A stretch of DNA of 64,000 nucleotides from contig NZ_CP109327.1 in NCBI RefSeq assembly GCF_035918155.1, positions 4,898,001-4,962,000 on the forward strand, read 5' to 3'. Both the position numbers and the translations under genes were made by a program. The DNA is from Streptomyces sp. NBC_01591. GTDB taxonomy: Bacteria > Actinomycetota > Actinomycetes > Streptomycetales > Streptomycetaceae. Shown in pieces: positions 28,574 through 38,392 of the stretch. Under the pieces are notes generated by a model. It was not told the origin of the DNA. It was given only the letters and a program-made list of their open reading frames with translations, and did not search any database. Within the stretch, counting starts at the first letter, position 1; each line of letters starts with the position of its first letter.

Positions 28574-28588
28574 TGGCACTCGGTGTCA
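28574..28588. promoter_or_regulatory. Candidate TetR operator between SDR and tetR
   Basis: TGGCAC-TCG-GTGTCA is a near-perfect inverted repeat (one mismatch) in the 81-bp divergent region. Further GTGTC/GACAC half-sites flank it, at 28549-28558 and near 28594 and 28603. It is a plausible binding site for the adjacent TetR protein. Confidence 0.55.
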
Positions 28589-28634
28589 AGAAAGTGTCTT
28601 GGTGTCGTGAAGGGCATGGGGTTACCATTGGGGG

Positions 28635-29279
28635 GTGAGTTCCCGCCCTGAAGTGACAGTGACCATGGCCCAGCGCAAGCGTCGTCTCGTCTCGGGCGAG
28701 CTGACCGAAGCGGCGCTGCAACTGCTGGCGTCGAAGGGGTTCGACGCGGTCACCATCGACGAGATCGTGACCGCCGCCGGTGTGTCCAAGCGGACGTTCT
28801 TCCGGTACTTCGCGTCCAAGGAGGACGTGGTCGTCCAGTTCCTGGCCGACATGGGCGCCGGTATGCGCGAAGAGCTGGCGGCCCGCCCGGTCGAGGAGCA
28901 GCCCTCGGTGTCGCTGCTGCGGGCCGTCTCGGTCTCCCTCGCCGCCTGCGCCCACCCCGACCACTCCGAGCGGGCGCTGCGCGTGGTCCAGCTGATCCTG
29001 CGTACGCCCGCCCTGCGGGCACGCTTCATGGAGCGTCAGGCGCAGTGGCGCGACGATCTGACGGCGGAGCTGGCGCGCCGGACGGGGCTCGGACCCGACA
29101 CCGATCTGTACCCGCAGCTGGCCGCCGGGATGGCGCTGACCGCCTTCGACGCCGTGCTGCAGCGATGGAGTGTCAGCGACGGCACCGAGGATCCCGTCGC
29201 GTTGCTGGACCGGGCCTTCGCCGTGATCGCCCCGGCGCTGGACGGCGGAGAGGGCCGGAGCGGCGCCGCGGCTTCCTGA
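28635..29279 (+). CDS. TetR family transcriptional regulator
   Basis: A 214-residue repressor with an N-terminal TetR helix-turn-helix (LTEAALQLLASKGFDAVTIDEIVTAAGVSKRTFFRYF is the region, residues about 20-60) and a helical ligand-binding domain. It is divergent from the SDR gene and likely controls it. The GTG at 28635 follows a G-run; the ATG at 28665 nearer to the DNA-binding domain is an alternative start. Confidence 0.9.
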   Translation: MSSRPEVTVTMAQRKRRLVSGELTEAALQLLASKGFDAVTIDEIVTAAGVSKRTFFRYFASKEDVVVQFLADMGAGMREELAARPVEEQPSVSLLRAVSVSLAACAHPDHSERALRVVQLILRTPALRARFMERQAQWRDDLTAELARRTGLGPDTDLYPQLAAGMALTAFDAVLQRWSVSDGTEDPVALLDRAFAVIAPALDGGEGRSGAAAS

Positions 29280-29310
29280 ACGGCGGCTCCTGCCGCCCGC
29301 GTTCAGGCGG

Positions 29311-30060
29311 TCAGGCGTCCTTCTCGGCGTTCCGGCTGAACAGGGCCGTCCAGAGGAAGGGTTCACCGAAGAGCGGGGAGTCGGACGGTTCGTCGTGCAT
29401 TCGGCGGAGCTCGATTTCGGTCAGGTCCGAGAAGATCCGGCGCAACGACTCCGGTGTGTAGGCGAGGCCGCCCTGCAGCCCGCCCCGGTCGTAGAAGGCC
29501 GCGTCGGGGAGTTCGGAGCCCATGCCGCCCTCGCCGGAGGCGAAGCAGGTGAGGGCGAAGCTGCCGCCGGGGGCGAGGACGCCGTCGAGCAGGGCGAGGT
29601 AGCTGACGCGGCGGTGCGGCGGCAGGTGGTGGAAGCAGCCGGAGTCGTAGACGAGGTCGTACGGGCCGGACAGCTCCGCCGTCGTGAGGGCGAAGATGTC
29701 GCCGTGGTGGAACCGGATGTCGGCCCCGGCCTCGCGGGCGCGGTCCTCGGCCCAGGCGAGGGCCGACGGGGACAGGTCCACCGCGTCGACCTCGAAGCCC
29801 AGGGAGGCCAGATGGATGGCGTTGCGGCCCGGCCCGCAGCCGAGCTCCAGGGCGCGGCCCGGGGCGATCAGGCCACGGTCGGCGTACGAGGCCAGGTTCT
29901 CGTCCGGCTTCGCCACGAAGAACGGCACGGGCTTCTCCCGGTCCGCGTAGAAGCCGTCCCACCAGGAACCCGCGTCGGCCGTCCACCGGTCGGCATCCCG
30001 TGCGAACAGGCTGTCCATGAGCCTCAGTACGTCGTCGACCGTGCGTATGTTCCGGTCCAC
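29311..30060 (-). CDS. Class I SAM-dependent methyltransferase
   Basis: A 249-residue methyltransferase with the SAM-binding motif ALELGCGPGRN near residue 70, an acidic residue at the end of strand 2 (V-D-A-V-D-L-S) and a post-motif Y-D-L-V-Y-D-S-G-C-F-H-H-L. The overall pattern resembles thiopurine- or tellurite-resistance-type methyltransferases. The GTG at 30060 has AAGGGGG upstream. It is divergent from a TetR gene across 454 bp that contain two palindromes. Confidence 0.85.
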   Translation of the reverse strand: MDRNIRTVDDVLRLMDSLFARDADRWTADAGSWWDGFYADREKPVPFFVAKPDENLASYADRGLIAPGRALELGCGPGRNAIHLASLGFEVDAVDLSPSALAWAEDRAREAGADIRFHHGDIFALTTAELSGPYDLVYDSGCFHHLPPHRRVSYLALLDGVLAPGGSFALTCFASGEGGMGSELPDAAFYDRGGLQGGLAYTPESLRRIFSDLTEIELRRMHDEPSDSPLFGEPFLWTALFSRNAEKDA

Positions 30061-30514
30061 GTGGACCCCCTTCCGCCAGGGGAAATCGTAGATCCGCGGG
30101 GCCCCGGGGCCCAGTTGGGAAGGCGCCGGCGAAACCTGCCGGCGGCAGCGTGACGGGCGGGAGGAGGCGCGGCCGAAACCCCTGTTGTGCGCGCCTGGTT
30201 CGGGTGCGGGGGCGCCCGCGCAGGGGCGTGGAAGGGCAGGTTTCGCGCCCCCCCGACGGCTGTTTCTTCGGGAGTTCCGGAGGTGAGGGTGGCTGTCGAC
30301 GTGACACATGGGGTGCGAGGTGTCACGTTGCCGTGGGGTACCCACGTGGGCGGACGCGGGGCCGCGAAGGGCCTCATACCAGCAACGGTTCGATGGGTAA
30401 TCGGACTTGGCCGAGGTACCACCCTGCGCGGGCCGGAGTGCGTGGCGGAGCCACCACCGGCGGGGCGGAGCGGGGAGAGTGGGGGGCAGCGGTACGGACG
30501 ACGAAGGAGGACCG
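30061..30514. other. Divergent intergenic region of 454 bp
   Basis: No gene is convincing here; open frames on the plus strand are Arg/Gly-rich shadow. The region separates the methyltransferase from a TetR gene and contains two inverted repeats (listed separately) and the ribosome site AAGGAGG at 30504-30510 for the TetR gene. Confidence 0.6.
30299..30346. promoter_or_regulatory. Two palindromes, probable TetR-family operators
   Basis: ACGTGACAC (30299-30307) and GTGTCACGT (30320-30328) form a perfect 9-bp inverted repeat with a 12-bp spacer. Four bp further, CGTGGG-GTA-CCCACG (30332-30346) is a perfect 6-bp inverted repeat. Both lie in the divergent region upstream of the TetR gene and of the methyltransferase. 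Confidence 0.6.
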
Positions 30515-31153
30515 ATGACGGGTGTCGTGGCGAGCCGGCGGAGCGGGGCGGTCGGGCAGCCCATGGAGCTCCTGGGAGCACGGGACCGACTCCTGCGGGC
30601 AGGGCGCGAGTTGTTCGGCGCCTACGGGTACGCGCACACGGGTGTCGAGGAGCTGTGCGCCCGGGCGAAGGTGCCCACCCACGTTTTCCAGCAGGAGTTC
30701 CTCTCCCGGGAGGTGCTGTTGATGGCGCTGTACGACGAGGTGGCGACCCACGGGCTGCGCGCGGCCGAGAACGCCCTGATGGCGGAGGGCATGGAGGACT
30801 GCTCGACGACGGAGCGGGTCCGGCTGCTCTTCGAGGCCTATGTGCAGGCGGTCACCGAGGACAAGTGCGCGGCCCGGGTGGCCTTCGTCGAGGTGCTCGG
30901 GGTGAGCCGGGAGGTGGACAACCACCTCGCGACCTGGCGGGCGATGTGGATCGAGTTCCTGACGTCCGAGGCCGAGCGCGCCGTGCGCCGGGGCGAGGCG
31001 GTGGCGAGGGACCACACGGTGACCGTCACGGTGCTGAATCACGCGGTGGACGAACTCATGGCCCACCACGGCCGCCGGCCCCGCCAGGTCGACGCGGAGT
31101 GGCTGACCGACGAGCTGACCCGGCTCTCGCTTTCCATGATCCTGTCGTCCTGA
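30515..31153 (+). CDS. TetR family transcriptional regulator
   Basis: A 212-residue TetR regulator. The helix-turn-helix spans about residues 22-65 (RAGRELFGAYGYAHTGVEELCARAKVP is the region), and the C-terminal half is a helical effector domain. The ATG at 30515 has the best ribosome site in this part of the window, AAGGAGG. The palindromes upstream fit autoregulation and control of the divergent methyltransferase. An XRE-cupin regulator follows 46 bp downstream. Confidence 0.85.
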   Translation: MTGVVASRRSGAVGQPMELLGARDRLLRAGRELFGAYGYAHTGVEELCARAKVPTHVFQQEFLSREVLLMALYDEVATHGLRAAENALMAEGMEDCSTTERVRLLFEAYVQAVTEDKCAARVAFVEVLGVSREVDNHLATWRAMWIEFLTSEAERAVRRGEAVARDHTVTVTVLNHAVDELMAHHGRRPRQVDAEWLTDELTRLSLSMILSS

Positions 31154-31199
31154 CGCGCCCGGTTGCCGGGACGGCAAATAGTGGGGACATGATGGGGAC

Positions 31200-31820
31200 A
31201 TGGAAGACGGCGCGGAGCACGCGGAACGACCGGACGACGAGATCACGACCGTTCTGACAGGCGTCGGCCCGCGCCTGCGGGCCCTGCGCCAGGAACGCGG
31301 CACGACCCTGGCGCAGCTCAGCGAGACGACCGGGATCTCCCTCAGCACGCTGTCGCGCCTGGAGTCGGGCGGTCGTAAGCCCACGCTCGAACTGCTGCTG
31401 CCGCTGGCCAAGGCGTACGGGGTCCAGCTGGACGAACTGGTCGGCGCCCCGGCCACCGGCGACCCGCGCATCCACTTCCGCCCCTTCACCCGCGACGGCA
31501 TGACGTTCGTACCGCTCACCCGGCATCTCGGCGGGCTGCATGCGTACAAGCAGATCCTGCCCGGCGGCCGCGGGTCCACGGGGCCGCTGGAGCAGCGGGT
31601 GCACGAGGGATACGAGTGGCTGTACGTGCTGGCGGGGCGGTTGCGGCTGCTGCTGGGGGAACACGATCTGGTGCTCACGGCCGGTGAGGTCGCCGAGTTC
31701 GACACGCGTACGCCGCACGCGTGGGCCAGTGCCGGGCCCGATCCGGTCGAATTCCTCAGCCTGTTCGGGCAGCAGGGCGAGCGGATGCATGTGAGGGCCC
31801 GGCCTTCTTCGGAGCGGTGA
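31200..31820 (+). CDS. XRE family regulator with C-terminal cupin domain
   Basis: A 206-residue regulator. Residues 20-80 form a lambda-repressor-type helix-turn-helix (TLAQLSETTGISLSTLSRLE), and residues 105-195 a cupin barrel (EQRVHEGYEWLYVLAGRL; TPHAWASAG) that binds a small effector. This architecture is common in repressors of metabolic genes such as amino-acid or polyamine use. The target is unknown; it directly follows the TetR gene and converges on the phosphatase gene 12 bp away. Confidence 0.9.
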   Translation: MEDGAEHAERPDDEITTVLTGVGPRLRALRQERGTTLAQLSETTGISLSTLSRLESGGRKPTLELLLPLAKAYGVQLDELVGAPATGDPRIHFRPFTRDGMTFVPLTRHLGGLHAYKQILPGGRGSTGPLEQRVHEGYEWLYVLAGRLRLLLGEHDLVLTAGEVAEFDTRTPHAWASAGPDPVEFLSLFGQQGERMHVRARPSSER

Positions 31821-31832
31821 GCCGCCCCGGGC

Positions 31833-32465
31833 TCAGAGCCGGAGGTCGGGCGGGAAACCCGTCCAGCACAGTTCGTCGGGCAGATGCCGCATGTCGTTGG
31901 AGACCAGGATCGACGCCGGGCGGTCCGGGCCGTAGCGGATCACCGTCAGCGCGGCATTGCCGTGGTTGAGGCCGAGCCAGCGCCACTCCGGTGCGGCCAT
32001 GGCGTCCCGCACCAGCCACGACACCAGGAAGCTGTGCGTGACGACCAGTTCATGGACGTCCTCGTCGCCCGCAGGCGGACCGGTGAACTCCTTCAGAGCG
32101 CGACGCGCCAACTCCGGTCCCCGCACCCGCTCTTCGGCGGTACACGGTTCGAGGAACCGCAGATAGCGGTCGGCGCCGGCGGCCGGCAGATCGGCCCGGT
32201 CCGGGAAGTGCGGAACGTAGTCGTCGGCGGTCTCCGTGACCACGACGGGGACGTCACCGAGCTGTTCGCCGATCAGCTGCGCGGTCTGGGCGGCGCGGGG
32301 CAGCGGGCCGTGGCGCACCACCGAGATCGGGTGCTCGCGGAGCCGCCTGCCGAGCAGCTGCGCCTGGCGGCGGCCGGCCTCCGTCAGCGTGCCGTCGTCG
32401 TCGTCCTCCGGCGCCGCCTCACCGTGCCGGACGAGATAGAGGTGCCGGGTGGCCGTCCCTGTCAT
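31833..32465 (-). CDS. Histidine phosphatase family protein
   Basis: A 210-residue member of the phosphoglycerate mutase-like histidine phosphatase family. The catalytic motif L-V-R-H-G-E is at residues 11-16, and the second conserved histidine is in V-V-T-H-S-F. The substrate is unknown. It lies 21 bp downstream of the SGNH hydrolase on the same strand, so both are likely in one operon. Confidence 0.9.
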   Translation of the reverse strand: MTGTATRHLYLVRHGEAAPEDDDDGTLTEAGRRQAQLLGRRLREHPISVVRHGPLPRAAQTAQLIGEQLGDVPVVVTETADDYVPHFPDRADLPAAGADRYLRFLEPCTAEERVRGPELARRALKEFTGPPAGDEDVHELVVTHSFLVSWLVRDAMAAPEWRWLGLNHGNAALTVIRYGPDRPASILVSNDMRHLPDELCWTGFPPDLRL

Positions 32466-32486
32466 GTCAGTCCCTTTCGCGTCCGC

Positions 32487-33173
32487 TCACGGCCGGGGTG
32501 TGTACGGGCCGCCCAGCCCCCACGCCTGATGCATCGCGTCGGCGAACGCGCCCGCCAGCGCGTGCTCGCCGGTGGGCCCGGGGTGCGTTCCGTCGTACGT
32601 GTCCTCGTGGATGTCGTACCCCGGAGGGCGGGAGGCCAGCAGGACCGGGGACATCGGGTCGTCGAGGTCGGCGACGGCCTTCGCCAGCAGCTCGTTGAAG
32701 CGGTCGCACTCGGCGGCGAACGGGGCGTCCGACTCGGCCCGGATGTTCGGTATCACGGGCATGAGGACCATCTTGACGTGCGGGTTCGCGGTGCGCGCCG
32801 CCGCGATGAACGCCCTTGCGTTCAGGGCGGTCTGACCGCTGTCCGTGTAGAACCCGAGGTCTATCAGGCCGAGCGAGACGAGCAGCACGTCCGTGCGGTG
32901 TCCGGCCACCGTGTCGGCGATCACCGGGGCCATGTGCAGCCAGCCCTCGCCCCAGCCGGCCAGGTGGGCGCGGGCCTCGGCGGGGAAGTCCGGCGCGCCG
33001 TACTCGTGACCGACCGGGGCACCCGCCGCCGTGTCGTACAGCTCGCTGCGCGGCCCGACGATCGCGAACGGAGTGCCGAGGGTGGAGGTGAGGTGCTGCC
33101 ACATCCGGTAGCGCCAGGTGAAGTCGCCGGCGCAGCCGATGGTCATGGAATCGCCGACAAACGTGAACCGCAT
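32487..33173 (-). CDS. SGNH/GDSL-family hydrolase
   Basis: A 228-residue esterase-like enzyme without signal peptide. Block I is F-V-G-D-S-M-T, with the serine as nucleophile; the late D-G-T-H-P-G-P-T-G segment supplies the catalytic Asp and His. Members hydrolyse esters of varied substrates. The ATG at 33173 places the GDS motif at residue 7, as usual for cytoplasmic forms; longer frames upstream overlap the start of the divergent secreted-protein gene. Confidence 0.85.
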   Translation of the reverse strand: MRFTFVGDSMTIGCAGDFTWRYRMWQHLTSTLGTPFAIVGPRSELYDTAAGAPVGHEYGAPDFPAEARAHLAGWGEGWLHMAPVIADTVAGHRTDVLLVSLGLIDLGFYTDSGQTALNARAFIAAARTANPHVKMVLMPVIPNIRAESDAPFAAECDRFNELLAKAVADLDDPMSPVLLASRPPGYDIHEDTYDGTHPGPTGEHALAGAFADAMHQAWGLGGPYTPRP

Positions 33174-33231
33174 GGCGTCATCATCGCGGATCACTCCTGC
33201 CACCTGCGACGTGACGATGGACACTTGTGCC

Positions 33232-34224
33232 ATGCGTTCGTACCTGACTGTGTCCGGAGCCGCCGCGCTGCTCCTCCTCACCGGGGCGGCTCCGGCCGTG
33301 GCCGACGACGGAGCCGACCGTGGCTTCACGATCGAGGACCCCCGGATCACCGAGTCCAGCGGCCTCGCCGCCAGCCGCGCCCACCCCGGCATCTACTGGA
33401 CGCACAACGACAGCGACGACGGGCCGTACGTCTACGCCGTCGACTCCCGGACCGGGAAGACCGTCGCGACCATCACCATGAAGGGGGTGGGCGAACCCCG
33501 CGACGTGGAGGCCATCTCGCTGGGACCCGACGGCAATCTGTACGTCGGTGACATCGGCGACAACCTGAACGGCAGCTGGGACCACGTCTGGATCTACCGC
33601 TTCCCGGAGCCGAAGCAGCTGAAGGACGCGACGGTCGACGCCACCCAGTTCAACGTGAAGTACGCGGACGGCCCGCGCAACGCCGAGGCGCTGATGGTCC
33701 ACCCCACGACCGGGCGTGTCTACATCGCGTCGAAGAACGAGGACGGCGGCGGGCTGTACGAGGGCCCGGCGAAGCTGACCACCGGCGCCGCCAATGTCTT
33801 CCGGCGGGTGGGCGAGGTGCCGTGGGTGACGGACGGGGCGTTCTCACCCGACGGCAAGGAACTGGTGCTGCGCTCGTACTTCAGCGCCCGCGGCTACGTC
33901 TTCGAGAACGGCAGGCTCGGCGCCGACCACGCGGTCCGGGCACCGATCCAGCGGCAGGCGGAGTCCGTGACGTACACGGCGGACGGCTCGGCGCTGATGT
34001 TCGGCTCGGAGGGGGAGCAGAGCGACGTGGAGCGGGTGGACGTGGACGGCGGCGAGGGCGGCGGCGGGCAGTCGCCGTCCCGGGGCGGCGACTCGTCGGC
34101 CTCGTCCGCCGGAGCGGGGAGCGGGGGCGCCGGGGACGTGAAGGGGACTACCCTGACCGGGGTGCTCGTCCTCGCCGGGATCGGTTTCCTCGTGCTCATG
34201 GGGCGACGCCGGAAGGGGAACTGA
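33232..34224 (+). CDS. Secreted, C-terminally anchored beta-propeller-like protein
   Basis: A 330-residue exported protein. Residues 1-24 are a signal peptide ending A-V-A. The body has repeated propeller-like blades (GPDGNLYVGDIGDN, HPTTGRVYIASKNED, SPDGKELVLRSYF). A Gly/Ser-rich stalk follows and then a membrane helix (LTGVLVLAGIGFLVLMG) with a basic end (RRRKGN), giving a cell-surface display arrangement. No catalytic residues are evident. The ATG has no clear ribosome site. A GNAT gene starts 4 bp after the stop. Confidence 0.75.
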   Translation: MRSYLTVSGAAALLLLTGAAPAVADDGADRGFTIEDPRITESSGLAASRAHPGIYWTHNDSDDGPYVYAVDSRTGKTVATITMKGVGEPRDVEAISLGPDGNLYVGDIGDNLNGSWDHVWIYRFPEPKQLKDATVDATQFNVKYADGPRNAEALMVHPTTGRVYIASKNEDGGGLYEGPAKLTTGAANVFRRVGEVPWVTDGAFSPDGKELVLRSYFSARGYVFENGRLGADHAVRAPIQRQAESVTYTADGSALMFGSEGEQSDVERVDVDGGEGGGGQSPSRGGDSSASSAGAGSGGAGDVKGTTLTGVLVLAGIGFLVLMGRRRKGN

Positions 34225-34228
34225 GGGA

Positions 34229-35206
34229 ATGATCCTCGATCCAGAGCCGTTCGGCACCGCGCGGCTGGACGCGCTGCCGCTGAGGGTCGCGCACGCGGAC
34301 GAGATGGTGGCGGTGCTCGGCGACCCGGTCCTGCACACGTACACCGGAGGCGCCCCGGAGACCGCCGACGGGCTGCGGGCCCGCTACCGACGCCAGACTG
34401 CCGGTTCGCCGGACCCCGGGGTGCGGTGGTGGAACTGGGTGCTGCGGGTACGCGACGATGGCCGCCTGGCCGGATACGTCCAGGCGACGGTGGACGTGCC
34501 GGGCGCGGAGGCGGAGATCGCCTGGGTGGTCGGGACGCGGTGGCAGGGGCGCGGGTACGCGAAGGAGGCCGCGGCGGGGCTGGTGGCGCACCTGCTGGCG
34601 TCGGGGCCGGGGGCGGTGCGTACCGTCCTCGCCCACATCCATCCGGACCACGACGCCTCCGCCGCGGTGGCCGGCGCGGCGGGACTGGTGCCGACGGAGG
34701 AGTGGTGCGACGGCGAACGGCGCTGGCAGCGCACGGCCGTTGTCAGTGGTGGATGCGAGAGTGGCCCACGTACGGACAGCACTTGTGGAGGGAACCTCAT
34801 GGGTACGTGGGACACCGGCCATTTCGACAACGACACCGCTGCGGACTTCTCCGGGAAGATCGACGACACGCCGGAGGCCGGGCGGGAAGCGGTGATTCGC
34901 AAGGCCCTGGAGGCGGCGATCGCCCCCACGGATTACCTGGACAGCGACGAAGCCGTGATCGCCGTCGCGTCGGCCGCGCTGGTCGCCTCTCAGTGTCCGG
35001 GTGGCGAGCCGGTGACCACCGCGTACGGCCCCGACAAGCCGCTGCCCGTCCTCGCGACGGACCTGCGCCCCCTCGCGGTGAAGGCCCTCGACGCGGTGCT
35101 GGGCGAGAACTCGGAGCTGCGCGAGCTGTGGGACGAGGCGGGGGACAAGGAGTGGGCCCCGGGCATAGCCCGCCTCCGGGAGGTGCTGGTGGCGGCGGGC
35201 GGGTGA
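34229..35206 (+). CDS. GNAT acetyltransferase in continuous frame with a DUF4259 domain
   Basis: A 325-codon ORF without an internal stop. Residues 1-172 form a GNAT acetyltransferase with the acetyl-CoA loop around WQGRGYAKEA. Residues 191-325 match a complete DUF4259 protein beginning M-G-T-W-D-T-G-H-F-D-N-D. The joining 18 residues (C-E-S-G-P-R-T-D...) look like former intergenic DNA, and a strong ribosome site (GGAGGGA) sits in front of Met191. So either the GNAT stop codon was lost and a fusion is made, or both a fusion and a free DUF4259 protein are produced. It is coupled to the upstream surface-protein gene. Confidence 0.7.
   Translation: MILDPEPFGTARLDALPLRVAHADEMVAVLGDPVLHTYTGGAPETADGLRARYRRQTAGSPDPGVRWWNWVLRVRDDGRLAGYVQATVDVPGAEAEIAWVVGTRWQGRGYAKEAAAGLVAHLLASGPGAVRTVLAHIHPDHDASAAVAGAAGLVPTEEWCDGERRWQRTAVVSGGCESGPRTDSTCGGNLMGTWDTGHFDNDTAADFSGKIDDTPEAGREAVIRKALEAAIAPTDYLDSDEAVIAVASAALVASQCPGGEPVTTAYGPDKPLPVLATDLRPLAVKALDAVLGENSELRELWDEAGDKEWAPGIARLREVLVAAGG
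34799..35206 (+). CDS. DUF4259 protein (possible separate product of an internal start)
   Basis: The ATG at 34799 is preceded by GTGGAGGGAACCTC, an excellent Shine-Dalgarno with correct spacing. The 135-residue product has the full DUF4259 sequence (FDNDTAADF near the start, DEAVIAVASAALVA in the middle), and stand-alone DUF4259 proteins in actinobacteria begin the same way. It would be a nested product inside the GNAT reading frame. Its stop TGA at 35204-35206 abuts the convergent Uma2 stop. Confidence 0.6.
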   Translation: MGTWDTGHFDNDTAADFSGKIDDTPEAGREAVIRKALEAAIAPTDYLDSDEAVIAVASAALVASQCPGGEPVTTAYGPDKPLPVLATDLRPLAVKALDAVLGENSELRELWDEAGDKEWAPGIARLREVLVAAGG

Positions 35207-35818
35207 TCAGGCGCGGGGGCGGCCGGCCTGGACGAGCTTGTCGACGTCGAGGGTCACCGGGGCGCCGATCGACTCGGGGAGGGTGACGGTCTGCCCGGGG
35301 GCGTAGACCTGGTGGCTGTCGTAACCGCCGCCCATGGGCTCGGTCAGGACATGCACCCGGCCGTGCCTGCGGTCGATGATCACGTACACCGGGATCTTGG
35401 CCTCGGAGTAGGCAGCGACCTTGTTGCGCAGGTCGTTGTTGTAGTTGCTGGAGGTGACCTCCAGGACGAGGCGGAAGACGGCGGGGTCGTAGCAGTTGTT
35501 CTCGACCAGATGCTCGTCGAGATCGGCGTCGACGACCGCCAGGTCGGGGATGGCGTAGTCGGCCGGGCCGCCGGGGAGCCACACGCCGATCCCTTGAAGG
35601 ACCTCTGCCTCGCCGTCATCGAGACCGGCTGCGATGAACGGGCGCATGACCTTGGTCAACACTCGGGCGTGCGGGGCGTCCGGGGATGGGGCCACTGTGA
35701 TGACGCCTCCGATGATCTCGACGCGGTAACCCGGGTGCTGCTCCATGAGGCTGTTGGCCGTGTCGAGCAGCGATTCCGGCTCACCGTCACAGGGGTGCTC
35801 GACTGCTGCTGCAGACAT
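35207..35818 (-). CDS. Uma2 family putative restriction endonuclease-like protein
   Basis: A 203-residue member of the Uma2 (DUF820) family, which has a PD-(D/E)XK nuclease fold. The typical elements are G-V-I-T-V-A-P-S-P in the first third, I-P-D-L-A-V-V-D with the acidic residue, L-V-L-E-V-T-S-S-N and a Y-x-x-A-x-I-P-V-Y-V-I-I-D segment. The biological role of this expanded family is unclear. Its stop codon directly abuts that of the convergent DUF4259 ORF (TGATCA at 35204-35209). Confidence 0.9.
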   Translation of the reverse strand: MSAAAVEHPCDGEPESLLDTANSLMEQHPGYRVEIIGGVITVAPSPDAPHARVLTKVMRPFIAAGLDDGEAEVLQGIGVWLPGGPADYAIPDLAVVDADLDEHLVENNCYDPAVFRLVLEVTSSNYNNDLRNKVAAYSEAKIPVYVIIDRRHGRVHVLTEPMGGGYDSHQVYAPGQTVTLPESIGAPVTLDVDKLVQAGRPRA

Positions 35819-35912
35819 TGCGGGCCTCCTGAAGGGGTGATGTCGAGGTCATCATCGTAGGCCGATCCGGCCACCAGCGCCCGAAAGCCGTTCCGCCACC
35901 CGACCGAGTGAA

Positions 35913-35952
35913 CGAGGAAGGGCCCCGCGCACCGGCGCGGGGCCCTTCCTCG
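35913..35952 (-). terminator. Terminator hairpin downstream of serC
   Basis: CGAGGAAGGGCCCCGCGC (35913-35930) pairs perfectly over 18 bp with 35935-35952 around an ACCG loop. It lies 17 bp beyond the serC stop and upstream of the Uma2 gene. Confidence 0.9.
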
Positions 35953-35968
35953 TACGGGTACTACGCCG

Positions 35969-37105
<1,137 letters not shown>

Positions 37106-37183
37106 TCACGGACACGGTCGAGCACCGTGTCCGTCGGATGAGACGCCCGCTCCGGTCCGTGGACGGCGTACGGGGAGTGCCGG

Positions 37184-38392
37184 TCAGCCCAGATCCACCG
37201 GCAGGTCGTGCAGGTCGTTCTGGGTGACGATCGGCTTGTTCCGCAGCTCGGACGCGGGTACGGCGAGTTCCAGCTCCGGGAACCGCTCGTACAGCGCGGG
37301 CAGTGCCACGCCCGCCTCCAGCCGGGAGAGCGCCGCACCCGGGCAGATGTGCGGGCCGTGGCCGAACGCGATGTGGCGGTTGGGGGAGCGGGTGATGTCG
37401 AAGTCACCGGCCGTCGGACCGTGCTGCGCCTCGTCGCGGCCGAGCGCGCCGAAGGAGATGATCAGCCCTTCGCCCTTGGGCAGGACCTTGTCGCCGACCT
37501 CGACGTCCTCGGTGGCGAACCGGATCAGGACGTGCGACGTGGGGGTGTTCCAGCGCAGGGTCTCCTCGATCACGTTCTCCCACGGCACCTCGCCGTTCAG
37601 CACCTGCTTGCGCTGCTCGGGGTGCGTCTGGAGCGCGACGACCGCGTTCACGATCAGGCTGATCGTGGTCTCGTGACCGGCCGCGATGATCAGCTGGAGG
37701 GTGTTGACGATCTCCTCGTCGGTGAGCTGGTCACCGTTCTCGGAGGCCGCGATCAGGGCACTGGTGAGGTCGTCGCCCGGGTTCTCCCGCTTGCCGTCGA
37801 CGATCTTCGTGAAGAGCTCGCCGAGGTCCGCCATCATCTGCGGGACCTCCTCCGGCGGCGTCTGCGTCGAGAAGAACTTCTCGAACAGCTCCTTCAGCCG
37901 CGGGTGGTCCGCGCTGTCCACACCCATCAGCTCGCTGATCACGTTCATCGGCAGCGGGTAGGCGAACTCCGTCTTCAGGTCGACCCGCTCGTCCTTCGGC
38001 AGCGCGGCCAGCCGGTCCAGGCTCGCCGTGGTCAGCGCCTCGATGCCGGCCCGCAGCCGCTCCACCCGCTTCACGGTCAGCGCCTGGGCGACCAGGGTGC
38101 GCAGCCGGCGGTGGTCCGCGCCGTCGACCGTGAGCATGGAGCGGCCCGGGTTGGCGAGGCCGATCAGCGGCCAGTCCATCGGTATCTCGCCGCGCTGCCA
38201 GGCGTTCCAGACGTTGATGTCCTTCACGATCCGGCTGTCGGTGAGCAGCTGCCGCGCCTCGGCGTGGTGGGTGACCGCGTAGCAGTGCACCCCGCCCGGC
38301 AGTTCCACCTCGGCGAGCGGGCCCGCGGCACGCAGCCGGGCGCTCTCGCCGTCGAGGTCGGTGACGAAGGGGTCGAGGACGATCCGGGTCAT
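37184..38392 (-). CDS. Cytochrome P450, CYP154-like
   Basis: A 402-residue soluble bacterial P450, the last gene of the conservon operon. The oxygen-activation motif A-G-H-E-T-T, the K-helix E-E-T-L-R (ExxR) and the haem loop F-G-H-G-P-H-I-C350-P-G are complete, so it should be a working monooxygenase needing ferredoxin partners. Sequence style and position match the CYP154 enzymes that accompany conservons in S. coelicolor. The ATG at 38392 overlaps the stop of the preceding P450 (ATGA), with GGAGG upstream. The substrate is unknown. Confidence 0.9.
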   Translation of the reverse strand: MTRIVLDPFVTDLDGESARLRAAGPLAEVELPGGVHCYAVTHHAEARQLLTDSRIVKDINVWNAWQRGEIPMDWPLIGLANPGRSMLTVDGADHRRLRTLVAQALTVKRVERLRAGIEALTTASLDRLAALPKDERVDLKTEFAYPLPMNVISELMGVDSADHPRLKELFEKFFSTQTPPEEVPQMMADLGELFTKIVDGKRENPGDDLTSALIAASENGDQLTDEEIVNTLQLIIAAGHETTISLIVNAVVALQTHPEQRKQVLNGEVPWENVIEETLRWNTPTSHVLIRFATEDVEVGDKVLPKGEGLIISFGALGRDEAQHGPTAGDFDITRSPNRHIAFGHGPHICPGAALSRLEAGVALPALYERFPELELAVPASELRNKPIVTQNDLHDLPVDLG

